This document shows positions 18,685 to 28,291 of a stretch of DNA of 64,000 nt, piece after piece. Both the position numbers and the translations under genes were made by a program. Location: NCBI RefSeq assembly GCF_001544275.1, contig NZ_BCQE01000008.1:92717-156716 (forward strand), in the 5' to 3' direction. This stretch comes from Enterococcus gallinarum NBRC 100675 (GTDB lineage Bacteria; Bacillota; Bacilli; Lactobacillales; Enterococcaceae). Within the stretch, counting starts at the first letter, position 1. Each line of letters opens with the position of its first letter. The notes below the pieces were generated by a model, which searched no databases, had not been told where the DNA came from, and worked only from the letters and a program-made list of their open reading frames with translations.

Positions 18685-19512
18685 ATGAAGCAACTGGAGC
18701 AAACTATTTTAGCAGCAGTGATTCGCAAACGCCCCGCCGAAAGCCACAAAGGTACCTTTGGCCGTGCGGTAGTGATTGGCGGTAACCAGCAGTACGGAGG
18801 CGCAATTTTGATGGCGGCCCAAGCCAGTGTTTACGGCGGAACTGGACTAACCACGGTGATCTCCGATCCTGTCAATCGTACGGCGCTACATGCACGACTG
18901 CCAGAAGCGATGTTCGTCTCTTGGGACCAGACTGAGCTTATCAGCACGGTCACTGAATCTGCGGATGTCCTATTGATTGGCCCAGGGATGGGCGAAGGCA
19001 AAACCAGTTTCAATCTGTTGCAAACAGTCGTCGCTGCACAAAAAAGCCATCAATGGCTAGTCGTTGACGGGTCAGCGATCAATTTAGCTGCGAAATACCC
19101 ATTGACTTTCCCTTACCCCAATCAAGTCGTATTTACCCCTCATCAAATGGAGTGGCAACGATTAAGCGGCATCGAGATCAGTGAGCAAACACCGGAGAAA
19201 AACGCAGCATTCCAGAAAAAATTAGCCAGTATCGTGGTCTTAAAAAGCCATCGCACCCAGATTTATGGCACAGAGATCGTCGAAAACCTATTAGGAACGC
19301 CAGCTATGGCAACTGGTGGCACCGGTGATACCTTAGCCGGGATCATTACCAGCTTTTTGGCACAATTTGATCGAACCGAAGAAACGATCCACGCAGCGGT
19401 TTTTCTTCACAGTTTAATTGGCGAACATTTAGCTGCCGAGAACTATGTTGTCTTGCCCACCCAGATCAGTGAAGCATTGCCTAAATTTATGAAGGACCAT
19501 TCCTTGCGCTGA
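18685..19512 (+). CDS. nnrD: ADP/ATP-dependent NAD(P)H-hydrate dehydratase
   Basis: The 275-residue protein is the C-terminal half of the YjeF system only. It shows KGTFGRAVVIGGNQQYGGA, GPGMGEG, PHQMEW and the nucleotide-binding GGTGDTLAG motif near residue 215. The enzyme repairs hydrated NAD(P)H made by heat or side reactions, together with an epimerase (NnrE). No epimerase domain is fused here, so it must be encoded elsewhere. An AAGGAG ribosome site precedes the ATG. The stop codon lies inside the loop of its terminator. Confidence 0.93.
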   Translation: MKQLEQTILAAVIRKRPAESHKGTFGRAVVIGGNQQYGGAILMAAQASVYGGTGLTTVISDPVNRTALHARLPEAMFVSWDQTELISTVTESADVLLIGPGMGEGKTSFNLLQTVVAAQKSHQWLVVDGSAINLAAKYPLTFPYPNQVVFTPHQMEWQRLSGIEISEQTPEKNAAFQKKLASIVVLKSHRTQIYGTEIVENLLGTPAMATGGTGDTLAGIITSFLAQFDRTEETIHAAVFLHSLIGEHLAAENYVVLPTQISEALPKFMKDHSLR

Positions 19513-19539
19513 TTGGCGTAACGAATGGTCCTTTTTTCT
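19492..19539 (+). terminator. Terminator of nnrD
   Basis: AAGGACCATTC pairs with GAATGGTCCTT, followed by a T-run on the plus strand. The stem begins inside the last codons of nnrD and reaches the end of the converging GH42 gene. Confidence 0.8.
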
Positions 19540-21599
19540 TAGTGTACTTCAGAGGGGTGATATACGATCCTGACTTCATAGGGTGCCAACGTGATTTCTC
19601 CCGCTAACTGTTGATTTTTTTCCAAATCGGTTACTGGCTGCTTCAATACTAGTTGCTGTTCTTTCTCCGAAAAATTCATGATGAAAGCATACTCTCGTTG
19701 CCCTCCGATGCGTGTTTGAATCGATACCTCAGGAAGCGCTTCAGCAATCGCTGTTCTTCTCAATCCCAACTTTTCAATCAACTTTTGATAAAAAGCAGCT
19801 AAGAAATCACTGTTCGTTCGGGCAGCCAAATAATACGACGACCCTGCACCGAATGGCTTCTTCGTAACCGCAGGCGTGCCTTGATAGAAATCTGTCTGAT
19901 AACGGCTTAAAACTTCTGCATCCAACACGTCAATGATCGCCGAATAATCTTTGGTAACAAATTGCTGATCTTGAAAATCAATCTGATTGTGTTCGTCTTC
20001 TAAAAGTGTTTCAAGCTCTAATGCCTCAATGCCAAAGAGCTCCTTTAATGGTTGAGGCAATCCGCCAATATAAAGCAAATCTGTTTCATTGACCATTCCT
20101 GTGAAATAGCTGGATATTAGTATTCCACCCTTTTCAACATAGCTCGTTAATTTTAGCATCGTTTTTTCTGTCATCATATACAGCATTGGCGCAATGACTA
20201 ACCGATAATCAGAAAAATCCTGCTCAGGAGTTAGAATATCAACCGGGATGTCTTGTTCCCAGAAAACCTGATAATGATCCTGCAACGTTTGGGGATAACG
20301 TCTCGTAGGACGGCCGAATCCTCCCCCGCGCTTCAACGCCCAATTGCTTTCCCAGTCAAAGAGAATCGCCACTTCTTTCTTGCGGGTGGTTCCTTTGATT
20401 TCACTGATTTTTTCGAGACGCGCGCCGTATTCAGCAACTTCTTTAAACACTCGATTGTTCGTAGAATCATCATGACTGACAACGGCGCCATGAAATTTCT
20501 CCGAATTGCCACGAGATTGGCGCCACTGGAAATACAAGGTACTATCTGAACCATGAGCTAACTGCTGCATACTACTTAAAATATGGACCCCGGGGCGCTT
20601 GGATTTGTTGTATTGGTGCCAATTGACATAACTTGGGGTACATTCCATAACTAAAAAGGGTTGTTTCTTCAAAGACCAATACTGATCATGGACATAGGCA
20701 GACTTCATAGCAGTTGTAGCGATTGCTTCAAAGCGATTGTTCCAATCGGGATAACTATCCCAACTAACCACATCCACATGCTGAGAAAACTTGCCATAGT
20801 CGATTCCTTCCAGGGGAATGAAATCCTGTGTGGCATGACCTTCCGCCATAAAATTCGTCGTTACCGGAATATCAGGGGTTCGTTCCCGAATAGGGACAAT
20901 CTCATTCAAATAAAAATCAATGGTCTGATCGGTGACGAATCGTTTCCAATCCAGATCCATCCCATGAACTTTATGTTCTCCTAAAGGCGATGGGGGCAAG
21001 ACTTGTTCCCAATCAGAATAGCGATTGCCCCAGAAACTCATCCACCATGCATGATTCAATGCTTCTAGGTTTTTGTACTTTTTCTTTAACCAGTCACGCC
21101 AATTTTCTTGGCAGTATTCGCAGAAACATTCCCCTGAATACTCATTGGAAATGTGCCACATAGTTAGTGCCGGATGGTCGCCATAGCGTTCAGCTAATTT
21201 CGTGTTGATCTGCCGCACTTTTTCGCGATAGATTGGTGAAGAATAGCAATGATTATGGCGAAAGCCATGGGTATGTTTTTGTCCATACGCATTGGTGCGA
21301 TTGACTTCCGGATATTTCTGACTCAACCACTGGGGCCGGCCACCGCTGGGGGTAGCCAAAATGACATTGCCTCCCATAGCATGGATCGCATCAAACTGTT
21401 CATCAAGCCAATCAAACTGATAGACCCCTTCTGTCGGTTCCAAAGCACTCCAAGCAAACACCCCTAGTGTGACCGTATTGATGTGGGCTTTTTGCATATA
21501 CGCTAAATCCTTCTTTAGGATTTCCGGATAATCAAGCCACTGATCGGGATTATAGTCCCCACCATGTAGGAACCGCTGATCAAAGAAATAATTCGTCAT
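19539..21599 (-). CDS. GH42 beta-galactosidase
   Basis: The 686-residue protein matches glycoside hydrolase family 42: an N-terminal FLHGGDYNPDQW motif, the acid/base Glu in HISNEYSGE, a Cys cluster CFCEYC that holds structural zinc in this family, and the nucleophile Glu in FLVMECTPSYVNW. It hydrolyses beta-galactosides such as galacto-oligosaccharides or lactose, not phosphorylated, and has no signal peptide. The start at 21599 has AAGGAG 8 bases upstream; the longer frame to 21713 runs back into the alpha-galactosidase gene. It is the last gene of the galactoside operon, 4 bases after the GH36 stop. Confidence 0.93.
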   Translation of the reverse strand: MTNYFFDQRFLHGGDYNPDQWLDYPEILKKDLAYMQKAHINTVTLGVFAWSALEPTEGVYQFDWLDEQFDAIHAMGGNVILATPSGGRPQWLSQKYPEVNRTNAYGQKHTHGFRHNHCYSSPIYREKVRQINTKLAERYGDHPALTMWHISNEYSGECFCEYCQENWRDWLKKKYKNLEALNHAWWMSFWGNRYSDWEQVLPPSPLGEHKVHGMDLDWKRFVTDQTIDFYLNEIVPIRERTPDIPVTTNFMAEGHATQDFIPLEGIDYGKFSQHVDVVSWDSYPDWNNRFEAIATTAMKSAYVHDQYWSLKKQPFLVMECTPSYVNWHQYNKSKRPGVHILSSMQQLAHGSDSTLYFQWRQSRGNSEKFHGAVVSHDDSTNNRVFKEVAEYGARLEKISEIKGTTRKKEVAILFDWESNWALKRGGGFGRPTRRYPQTLQDHYQVFWEQDIPVDILTPEQDFSDYRLVIAPMLYMMTEKTMLKLTSYVEKGGILISSYFTGMVNETDLLYIGGLPQPLKELFGIEALELETLLEDEHNQIDFQDQQFVTKDYSAIIDVLDAEVLSRYQTDFYQGTPAVTKKPFGAGSSYYLAARTNSDFLAAFYQKLIEKLGLRRTAIAEALPEVSIQTRIGGQREYAFIMNFSEKEQQLVLKQPVTDLEKNQQLAGEITLAPYEVRIVYHPSEVH

Positions 21600-21603
21600 C
21601 TTT

Positions 21604-23832
21604 TTACTCCTTTTTGATTGCTTTGATTTGATAAACAAACGACTGGAAATCTCCTGTTGCTTGCGCCGTTTGGTGATTGACAGCATTGAATAAGTACGGT
21701 TTGCGCAGTCCAATTTGCTTCAAAACCTTGCCAGACAACTGCTCATTCTCCAGCAGATAGCTTCGATCCGGATCAATGAAGGGTACCGGTATAAAAGCTT
21801 CCGCTGCAGGATTTGCTTCAGCAAGAATCCGAAAATAAGCAATCAATGCCTCCTCTTGATGAGAGACTCCCCATACAACTTCATTTTTTTGGCTCAAATC
21901 GGTCATCCGATAGAAGGTGCCATAAGTCAGAAGTTGTCGATGAGCTTTATAGAAAATGATTTGTTCTTTGATTGCTTGTTTTTCAGCTGCTGATAAACTG
22001 AAAAGATCCAGCTCGTAGCCTAATGGACCAAACATAGCCACCGATTGCCGAAATGCCAGTGACGTATTGCGCCCCACTTGATGATTTGGACAAGCGGACA
22101 CATGATTGCTGAATGAAGACATCGGATAGCCAAGTAATGTGCCGGTTTGAATCTGTAGTCGTTCCACGGCATCGCTGTCGTCACTCGGCCAAATCTGAGG
22201 ACTGTAAAATAAGATCCCTAAATCATAACGACCGCCACCGCCAGCACAGCCCTCGATCAAAATCTCCGGAAATTCTGTTAAGATTTTCTGATAAAGGGCA
22301 TAGACTCCTAAAATATAGCGATGAAAGAATTCTGTTTGGGGAATCCCTTCGTCTGCTAAATAAGGTGAATAAGCTTCTGTGATATTCCGATTCATGTCCC
22401 ACTTGATATAATCAAGATCTGTTTCAACGATGATTTTTTTGATCGCAGCAAAGATCGCCTCCACGACTGCCGGATTGGCAAAATCCAAGACATACTGGCC
22501 CCGCCCCACAGAGATGCGTTCATAAGGATGTCGAACCACCCAATCAGGATGTTCTTGATAAAGCTGGCTATCAGGAGAGACCATTTCCGGTTCAAACCAA
22601 ACGCCTAACTGCAACCCTAGATCATGGATTTGTTTTGCAAAATGACCGATGCCATTAGGAAATTTCGCTGGATCTGGTACCCAATCCCCTAAAGAACTGC
22701 GATCGTTGTCTCTTTTGCCAAACCAGCCATCATCAAGGACAAAGCATTCCATTCCTAATGCCTGACTTTCTGCTGCTAATGCTACTAATTTCTCTTGGTC
22801 AAAATCAAAATAAGTTGCTTCCCAATTATTGAAGACAATCGGTCGTGGCCGTTTTTGCCAATAAGGGGCAATCACGTGCTTTTCAATAAACGCAGCAGAC
22901 TCTTGCCCTAACCCATTCAACCCTTCATCGGTAAATGTGAAGATACATTCTGGGGCTTCAAAGACCGCACCTTGCTGCAATGTCCAAGAAAACTGTTCGG
23001 GATGAATTCCCAACATCAAGCGGACATTGTCCCACTCATCCATCTCGACTTGAGCGAGAAAATTCCCTGAATAAATCAGATTTGCTCCATAGACACGTCC
23101 CTGATCATTGGTGGCATTGGCAGCCTTCAGTGCCACGAACGGATTGTGCTGATGCCCAGAGGCCCCTTTTAAAGACCCCACTCGAAAGGTTCCTTGCGTC
23201 AATGGTGTGGCTTTGATTTGGCGTTCCTTTAGCCAAGCACCAGAAAGGTGAACAAATTCAAATTGCTGATTTCTTAATTCCAGTACCCCGCTCATCAACG
23301 AAGAAAGTTGCTTTTTCTCAGCGCTAAGATTGGTGATCCGCTGATTGCGCGCAATCGTGCCTAAACCAACAAAAATAGTGTAGGTGATTTCCATTTTCAA
23401 TTGCCGCTGCTTATCGATCAACGTTATTCGCAGGCTTTGGCTTTCTGCTTTTTCGGCAAAACTTGCCGGTTTGACCAGCTCTCGTTCCTTTCCTGCGAAA
23501 GTCTCGACTTCTGCAACTTTAAAATCCACATACAAAGGAACGTCTTCTGCAAAAATAGTAAAAGCTCCTTCTCGAAAGTCAGAAGAACCATAGGTTGGCA
23601 ACTCTTGAAAGCGATCTGCTAACGTAAACAGACCATCATTTTCAAAAAATTTGACCGTGCCGGCAGATTTATTTTCTTTTTTGGTTAAATAGTCCATGTC
23701 ATTGGCACTCAAATGCCCCAAAGACGGCCCAAAGTACAGATGACCTAATTGTCGATTTGGTAAAACATGCATCACATAACTAATCTTTTCATTGTGTAAA
23801 TGAAAAATCGTATCACTTATTATCTCAATCAT
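21604..23832 (-). CDS. GH36 alpha-galactosidase
   Basis: The 742-residue protein is a typical bacterial GH36 enzyme (families members are 720-750 residues). The nucleophile Asp lies in DYIKWDMNRNITE and the acid/base Asp in IWPSDDSDAVERL; the CAGGGGRYD motif between them is also conserved. It releases terminal alpha-galactose from melibiose, raffinose or alpha-galacto-oligosaccharides in the cytoplasm. Its ATG overlaps the stop of the DUF3284 gene by four bases, and the GH42 gene follows after 4 bases, so the three are translated from one message. Confidence 0.94.
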   Translation of the reverse strand: MIEIISDTIFHLHNEKISYVMHVLPNRQLGHLYFGPSLGHLSANDMDYLTKKENKSAGTVKFFENDGLFTLADRFQELPTYGSSDFREGAFTIFAEDVPLYVDFKVAEVETFAGKERELVKPASFAEKAESQSLRITLIDKQRQLKMEITYTIFVGLGTIARNQRITNLSAEKKQLSSLMSGVLELRNQQFEFVHLSGAWLKERQIKATPLTQGTFRVGSLKGASGHQHNPFVALKAANATNDQGRVYGANLIYSGNFLAQVEMDEWDNVRLMLGIHPEQFSWTLQQGAVFEAPECIFTFTDEGLNGLGQESAAFIEKHVIAPYWQKRPRPIVFNNWEATYFDFDQEKLVALAAESQALGMECFVLDDGWFGKRDNDRSSLGDWVPDPAKFPNGIGHFAKQIHDLGLQLGVWFEPEMVSPDSQLYQEHPDWVVRHPYERISVGRGQYVLDFANPAVVEAIFAAIKKIIVETDLDYIKWDMNRNITEAYSPYLADEGIPQTEFFHRYILGVYALYQKILTEFPEILIEGCAGGGGRYDLGILFYSPQIWPSDDSDAVERLQIQTGTLLGYPMSSFSNHVSACPNHQVGRNTSLAFRQSVAMFGPLGYELDLFSLSAAEKQAIKEQIIFYKAHRQLLTYGTFYRMTDLSQKNEVVWGVSHQEEALIAYFRILAEANPAAEAFIPVPFIDPDRSYLLENEQLSGKVLKQIGLRKPYLFNAVNHQTAQATGDFQSFVYQIKAIKKE

Positions 23833-24311
23833 TTTTTTCCTCTAATTTCAACTTTATTCTCGTCTATTTCATTATGTTTCTGGCATGCAGTTTCCAAATA
23901 CTGCATGCGCTTTTTGACCCCTTTGTTAAAAAAGAACTTATAAAATAGTGCTGCCAGCATGAAACCATACGTATTGCGGGAACGATCAAAAGAATTCTGT
24001 TCCGAATACGTAACCTCAATCTTTTCTGCTCCACTAGGAACAAAGCGATACCTTTGACAGATTTTCCCTTGTTCATAGGCTGTTATCAAAGCAATCTCAT
24101 CTTGCGCGATTTTTTTGACTTTCATCACCGCTGGCACCAGCGTGGCCGCTGATTTTGTGCGAATCATCAAATCAATTTGACTGTTCTCGCCGAAAGGTTC
24201 TTCTGCTCCTTTTGAGCGAAAAAATGCCGCTTGATGCGCGATCATCACTTGATAGAATCGTTCCGGCGTTGTACGCATCTGATAAGTATACGTCAATGTA
24301 TCTGTTCGCAT
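23829..24311 (-). CDS. DUF3284 domain protein
   Basis: The 160-residue protein matches the DUF3284 family, common in Lactobacillales beside PTS and glycosidase genes. It opens with a START/SRPBCC-like pattern (TLTYTYQMRTTPERFYQVMI), has a central FGENSQIDLMIRTK block and ends in a basic FFNKGVKKRMQYLE helix. Function unknown. It sits between the PTS EIIC gene and the alpha-galactosidase gene with a 4-base overlap to the latter, so it is a regular member of the operon rather than a chance neighbour. Confidence 0.8.
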   Translation of the reverse strand: MRTDTLTYTYQMRTTPERFYQVMIAHQAAFFRSKGAEEPFGENSQIDLMIRTKSAATLVPAVMKVKKIAQDEIALITAYEQGKICQRYRFVPSGAEKIEVTYSEQNSFDRSRNTYGFMLAALFYKFFFNKGVKKRMQYLETACQKHNEIDENKVEIRGKK

Positions 24312-24363
24312 CTTCGATCCTCCATTTTTTCAGTTGCCATGCTGACAGAACGGAATGCTAAGC

Positions 24364-25701
24364 TTAGCTTTCTTTGATTCTTTCGTCGATGGCAGGGCCA
24401 GTTTGTGCGAGCGCTTCTTTGGCTAGCTCTTCTTTTTCTTCTTTCAAATAACCACGGTCCATCACGATTAGGAATGGCACCCAAATCAATGTCATCACAG
24501 CAACAGTTACCAATTGTAGAATGGCACCTGCTACAGAGCCAGTTCCCAGCCAGCCAGATAAGAAGACCGGTGTCGTCCAGACTACCGTTGCTCCGATTGG
24601 GCGAGGCACAAGACCAGCAGCGATTGCAAAATAAGAAATCGTCGTACTAGCAAGCGGGGCCAAAATCCACGGAACAAAAGCAATCGGGTTCAATACGATC
24701 GGCAACCCAAATGTCATTGGCTCTGACACATTGAAAACAGATGGTGCAATGACTGTCTTCATCAGCTTCTTCATCCGAATCGAACGAGCAATAAAAAATG
24801 CCATCGTAATCGAGATCCCTAATTGCATTCCTTGGTTTACAAAAACGCCCATGAAGGTTGTATTGATGATATGAGGCAGTTGTTCTGCACCTGCTTTATA
24901 GGCTTCGTAGTTCTCAATCGCCAATGCATTCATGATCGGATCAATCACGGCGTTGACAACCAGTGTGCCATGGATCCCAAACCACCAGAAGAATTGGGTG
25001 AATAAAACGGCAATTAAGACTGCAGGCAACGTGCCTCCCAAGCCCATTAATGGTTTCTGTAAGATTTCGTAGACAAAGTCAACCGCGTTGCCCCATGACG
25101 TGAATGTAAACAAGTAACGGATCAAATTAAATAAAAACAATGGCGCAGCACCTGGAATGATAGCAAGGAAAGACTCAGCGATCATCGGCGGAACCGATTC
25201 AGGCATTTTGATCGTTAACCCCGAAGCACTGATCTTGCAATAAATTTGTGTAGCGATAATCGCTGTGATGATCCCTACGAACATCCCTTCCGCACCTAAT
25301 TTTGAAAGGGGAATCACTGTTCCCAGTTCATCGGAAGAACCGTAGGGCAAAAGCATTAAGAAAGAGGACAATGAGATTGCTCCGGCAAAAAGTTTTGGCT
25401 GGCCATATTTTCCTGCCAATTGATAGCCGATCCCGAAAACAACAAAAATCGCTGTGATACTCATGGTTGCGTTCCCGATGGGACCAAAGAAATCATTCAA
25501 AAAGGTCATCAGTCTTGCGGGCAGTTTCTCAGATAAGCCAAAGGTAGCGGGTAAATTTTGAATAATGATCATGATTGAAGCAAACATTGTCGCAGGAAAA
25601 GCAACCATAAAGCCATCACGCAGACTCAATAAATACTTGTTATTGGCAATGATTTGGGCAAAAGGAACCATCTTCTCTGCTAATTTATCAATAAATTTCA
25701 T
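24364..25701 (-). CDS. PTS EIIC permease, lactose/cellobiose family
   Basis: The 445-residue membrane protein has about ten hydrophobic segments and the LacE/CelB-family look: N-terminal MKFIDKLAEKMVPFAQ, a FFWWFGIHG loop with the conserved His, and NVSEPMTFGLPIVLNP with the conserved Glu of EIIC. It should move a galactoside or glucoside across the membrane. No EIIA or EIIB gene is in this operon, so those parts must come from elsewhere, or the protein moves unphosphorylated sugar. A ribosome site AAAGGAG precedes the ATG. It is the first gene of the operon with DUF3284, GH36 and GH42, under a LacI-operator-like promoter. Confidence 0.9.
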   Translation of the reverse strand: MKFIDKLAEKMVPFAQIIANNKYLLSLRDGFMVAFPATMFASIMIIIQNLPATFGLSEKLPARLMTFLNDFFGPIGNATMSITAIFVVFGIGYQLAGKYGQPKLFAGAISLSSFLMLLPYGSSDELGTVIPLSKLGAEGMFVGIITAIIATQIYCKISASGLTIKMPESVPPMIAESFLAIIPGAAPLFLFNLIRYLFTFTSWGNAVDFVYEILQKPLMGLGGTLPAVLIAVLFTQFFWWFGIHGTLVVNAVIDPIMNALAIENYEAYKAGAEQLPHIINTTFMGVFVNQGMQLGISITMAFFIARSIRMKKLMKTVIAPSVFNVSEPMTFGLPIVLNPIAFVPWILAPLASTTISYFAIAAGLVPRPIGATVVWTTPVFLSGWLGTGSVAGAILQLVTVAVMTLIWVPFLIVMDRGYLKEEKEELAKEALAQTGPAIDERIKES

Positions 25702-25724
25702 AACTAATCTCCTTTAATTTGTCT

Positions 25725-25773
25725 GTAAACGTTTACTATAATCAGTATAATTGTTTAGTTAATGTTTACACAA
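25725..25773 (-). promoter_or_regulatory. Promoter and LacI/cre-type operator of the galactoside operon
   Basis: On the minus strand a -35 TTGTGT (25768-25773), an 18-base spacer and a -10 TATACT (25744-25749) are seen. The perfect palindrome GTAAACGTTTAC (25725-25736) lies at the expected transcription start. It fits a LacI-family operator and also matches the CcpA cre consensus with one mismatch. Half sites TGTAAAC and GTTTA lie inside the spacer. Confidence 0.75.
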
Positions 25774-25798
25774 CTCTAAAATAAAAAAAGATCATTTC

Positions 25799-26836
25799 TC
25801 ATGATCTTTTTTTATCGGCAATCGATTCTCTTAATATCAATTCACTTTTACAAATCACTCGGACTGGCATTGTTCGAACGCCCAATAATTTGTTTTTCGC
25901 CAGCTCTACACTCATTTGACCCATTTCTTCCGCTTTCATTTTGACTGAAGAAAGCGCTGGTGTCATAAACTGGGCCATTTGAATATCATCAAAACTAACC
26001 ACTGATATATCTTCTGGAATCTTCAGTCCATGTTCATTTAATGCTTTATAGACCCCCACTGCCATGGGATCACTAGCAACGATGATGGCTGTCGGCCGTG
26101 GGATCATTTCGGCGATTTTTCTGCCAAAAGCTAATCCAGTCTCTGGAGACCATTTTCCTTGAAAAACATGACTGTATTCTTCCAGCTTGTTCATCAGCAT
26201 CCAATTTTTGTAATTCTCTGCACGAATTTCTTGTTCATCATAAACGACTTCTCCTGTGATCGTTACTCGACTGGAAACACCACCAATAAATGCTATGTTC
26301 TCATGTCCTTTTGCTTTTAAGATATCCAAAATTTGATGGGTCTTTCGAGCAAAATCAGTTTGTATGCAATCATAGGCGTCGTTTTCACTATAATTATCTA
26401 CCAAAATAATATGTTGATTGTACTGGCTGATTTCTTGCAATGCCTCTTGCGTCATTTCCCCAATGATGATGACAGCACCATACTTTGCCAGTTGAGTCAG
26501 ATCTTTGTCTTGGTCTCGCATCGAGAAGGCACGAACCGTTTTTAAACGCCATTTGGCTGCCTCTTTCTCTATTCCATTACGAATCATCATAAAATAAGGA
26601 TCATTACGCTCCGATTCACTGTTATGCCGTGTAATGATTGCTATCGTATTTTTATCGCCAACTTCTCGCGAACTCGACAAGTTCTTGTCTTTTGAATAAT
26701 TCAGCTGGTTGGCGATCTCGATCACCCGTTTGCGGGTATTTTCGTTAATACTAAATGTTTCATCGTTGTTTAAGATTCGCGACACACTTGCGACGGAAAC
26801 CCCTGCCAATTTTGCAATATCCCTCATACTTGCCAT
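25799..26836 (-). CDS. LacI-family transcription regulator of the galactoside operon
   Basis: The 345-residue protein has an N-terminal LacI helix-turn-helix and hinge (SMRDIAKLAGVSVASVSRILNN, residues 3-24, then NENTRKRVIEIANQLNY) and a sugar-binding domain ending with SVVSFDDIQMAQFMTPALSSVKM. It resembles GalR/MsmR-type repressors. Its gene lies directly upstream of the PTS-GH36-GH42 operon, on the same strand with its own promoter region. Operator-like GTTTAC repeats occur before both this gene and the PTS gene, so repression of both is likely. The inducer is probably a galactoside or galactose. Confidence 0.88.
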   Translation of the reverse strand: MASMRDIAKLAGVSVASVSRILNNDETFSINENTRKRVIEIANQLNYSKDKNLSSSREVGDKNTIAIITRHNSESERNDPYFMMIRNGIEKEAAKWRLKTVRAFSMRDQDKDLTQLAKYGAVIIIGEMTQEALQEISQYNQHIILVDNYSENDAYDCIQTDFARKTHQILDILKAKGHENIAFIGGVSSRVTITGEVVYDEQEIRAENYKNWMLMNKLEEYSHVFQGKWSPETGLAFGRKIAEMIPRPTAIIVASDPMAVGVYKALNEHGLKIPEDISVVSFDDIQMAQFMTPALSSVKMKAEEMGQMSVELAKNKLLGVRTMPVRVICKSELILRESIADKKRS

Positions 26837-26850
26837 TCTGCCACCTCATT

Positions 26851-26868
26851 GTTTACTGTTTACTAAAC
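26851..26868. promoter_or_regulatory. Operator-like GTTTAC repeats before the LacI gene
   Basis: GTTTACTGTTTACTAAAC contains two direct GTTTACT units and the imperfect palindrome GTTTACTAAAC, similar in sequence to the operator at 25725. It probably serves autoregulation. Confidence 0.55.
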
Positions 26869-27000
26869 CTCTTTTTAAGAATAGAGAGAAACAGTGATTT
26901 TGTCAATCCCTACTTGTTACGCAAGAAAACACGTTAGGTTATCGCGTGCAGAAAAATGGTTGTTTCGTGTATGATAAAAGTAGAAATAGGAGGGATTCAG

Positions 27001-28185
27001 ATGGATATCACAACAACACTAATGCAGCAATTGGAAAAAGACGAAGGGGAAATGATTGCGATTCGGCGACACTTGCATCAACACCCAGAGCTTTCATTTC
27101 AAGAAAAAGCAACCGCCGCTTATATCAAAGCCTACTATGAAAAACTAGACTGCCAAATCACAGAATGTGGCGATGGCTATGGCCTGATCGTTGATATCAT
27201 TGGTGGACAACCTGGGAAACGACTGGCTTTACGGGCCGACTTTGATGCCCTTGCTGTCCAAGAAGACAACCAGCTGCCTTTTCGATCTCAAGTTCCTGGT
27301 GTGATGCATGCTTGTGGTCATGATGGGCATACGGCCTATTTAATGGTTTTGGCTAAGAATTTGATTACCTTAAAAGACCAGTTAAAAGGAAGCATCCGGA
27401 TCATCCACCAACCAGCTGAAGAAGTATCCCCTGGCGGTGCCAAAGGCATGATTGCCGACGGTTGTTTAACAGATATTGATCATGTACTTGGCGTCCATGT
27501 GATGTCTTCAATGGAAACAGGCAAGATTGGCTATCACCCTGGCGAAACGCAAACAGGACGGGCAAATTTCACTTTGACCATTCGTGGCAAAGGTGGTCAT
27601 GCTTCCATGCCGCAACTAGCAAATGATGCCATCGTAGCTGGCAGTTATTTCGTTACTCAACTACAGACGATCGTTTCTCGTCGGATTGATCCTTTTGACA
27701 CAGCAAGTCTAACGATCGGTTCTTTTGACGGGAGTGGTTCCTTTAATGCAATCAAAGAGACTGTGACCCTAAAGGGAGATGTTCGTGTGATGAAAGAAAC
27801 CACACGTCAAACGATTCACCAGCAGATCCAACAAATGGCCGAGGGTCTAGCACAAACTTTTGCGGTAGAAACCAGTCTAGAATATGATGACAATTATCCG
27901 GTTCTTTATAATGATCCAGCTTTTACAACGCAAGTGATTGATTCCCTCAAAGAAGCTCACTTACCTGAAGTGAAGGAGATCTTTGATTGCGGACCTCAAG
28001 ATCCGTCTGAAGACTTCGCCTACTATGCACAAGAACGACCTAGTCTTTTCTTTTATATCGGCTGTATGACAGAAGATCATCTCAATCATCCTCACCACAG
28101 TCCTAATTTCATGATGAATGAAGACTGTCTCTTGATTGCAGCCAAAGCGGTCGGTACCGCTACAGTCGCTTATTTAATGGATTAG
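27001..28185 (+). CDS. M20-family amidohydrolase (hippurate hydrolase/aminoacylase-like)
   Basis: The 394-residue protein matches the M20D amidohydrolases: RRHLHQHPELSFQE near residue 22, LRADFDALAVQE, HACGHDGHTAY (metal-binding Cys-Gly-His-Asp) and HQPAEEVSPGGAKGMI (catalytic Glu pair). These metalloenzymes cut N-acyl groups from amino acids or related amides in the cytoplasm. The start at 27001 has ATAGGAGG 6 bases upstream; the longer frame to 26956 is unsupported. It is a single gene ending at a palindromic repeat. The N-acyl substrate is not known. Confidence 0.88.
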   Translation: MDITTTLMQQLEKDEGEMIAIRRHLHQHPELSFQEKATAAYIKAYYEKLDCQITECGDGYGLIVDIIGGQPGKRLALRADFDALAVQEDNQLPFRSQVPGVMHACGHDGHTAYLMVLAKNLITLKDQLKGSIRIIHQPAEEVSPGGAKGMIADGCLTDIDHVLGVHVMSSMETGKIGYHPGETQTGRANFTLTIRGKGGHASMPQLANDAIVAGSYFVTQLQTIVSRRIDPFDTASLTIGSFDGSGSFNAIKETVTLKGDVRVMKETTRQTIHQQIQQMAEGLAQTFAVETSLEYDDNYPVLYNDPAFTTQVIDSLKEAHLPEVKEIFDCGPQDPSEDFAYYAQERPSLFFYIGCMTEDHLNHPHHSPNFMMNEDCLLIAAKAVGTATVAYLMD

Positions 28186-28203
28186 CTCTTAATCAATACA
28201 GTT

Positions 28204-28291
28204 AAAAAGAGTAGTCATAAGTTCCCAAAACGGCGGTCCCCATCATGTAGGGTATCGTATCGTTTTGTCTCAACTTATGTCTACTCTTTTT
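28204..28291. repeat. Short palindromic element at a convergent junction
   Basis: An 88-base inverted repeat, AAAAAGAGTAG(T)CATAAGTT against AACTTATG(T)CTACTCTTTTT, with an inner AAAACG/CGTTTT pair. It lies between the M20 gene and the DUF624 gene and gives a T-run on both strands, so it should terminate both. Its CATAAGT/ACTTATG arms recall the larger repeats in this window. Confidence 0.75.

Noticed and set aside
25725..25736. GTAAACGTTTAC as only a CcpA cre site
   Set aside because: It is a perfect palindrome with related half sites before the adjacent LacI gene, so a local operator is at least as likely; both readings are kept in the feature entry.
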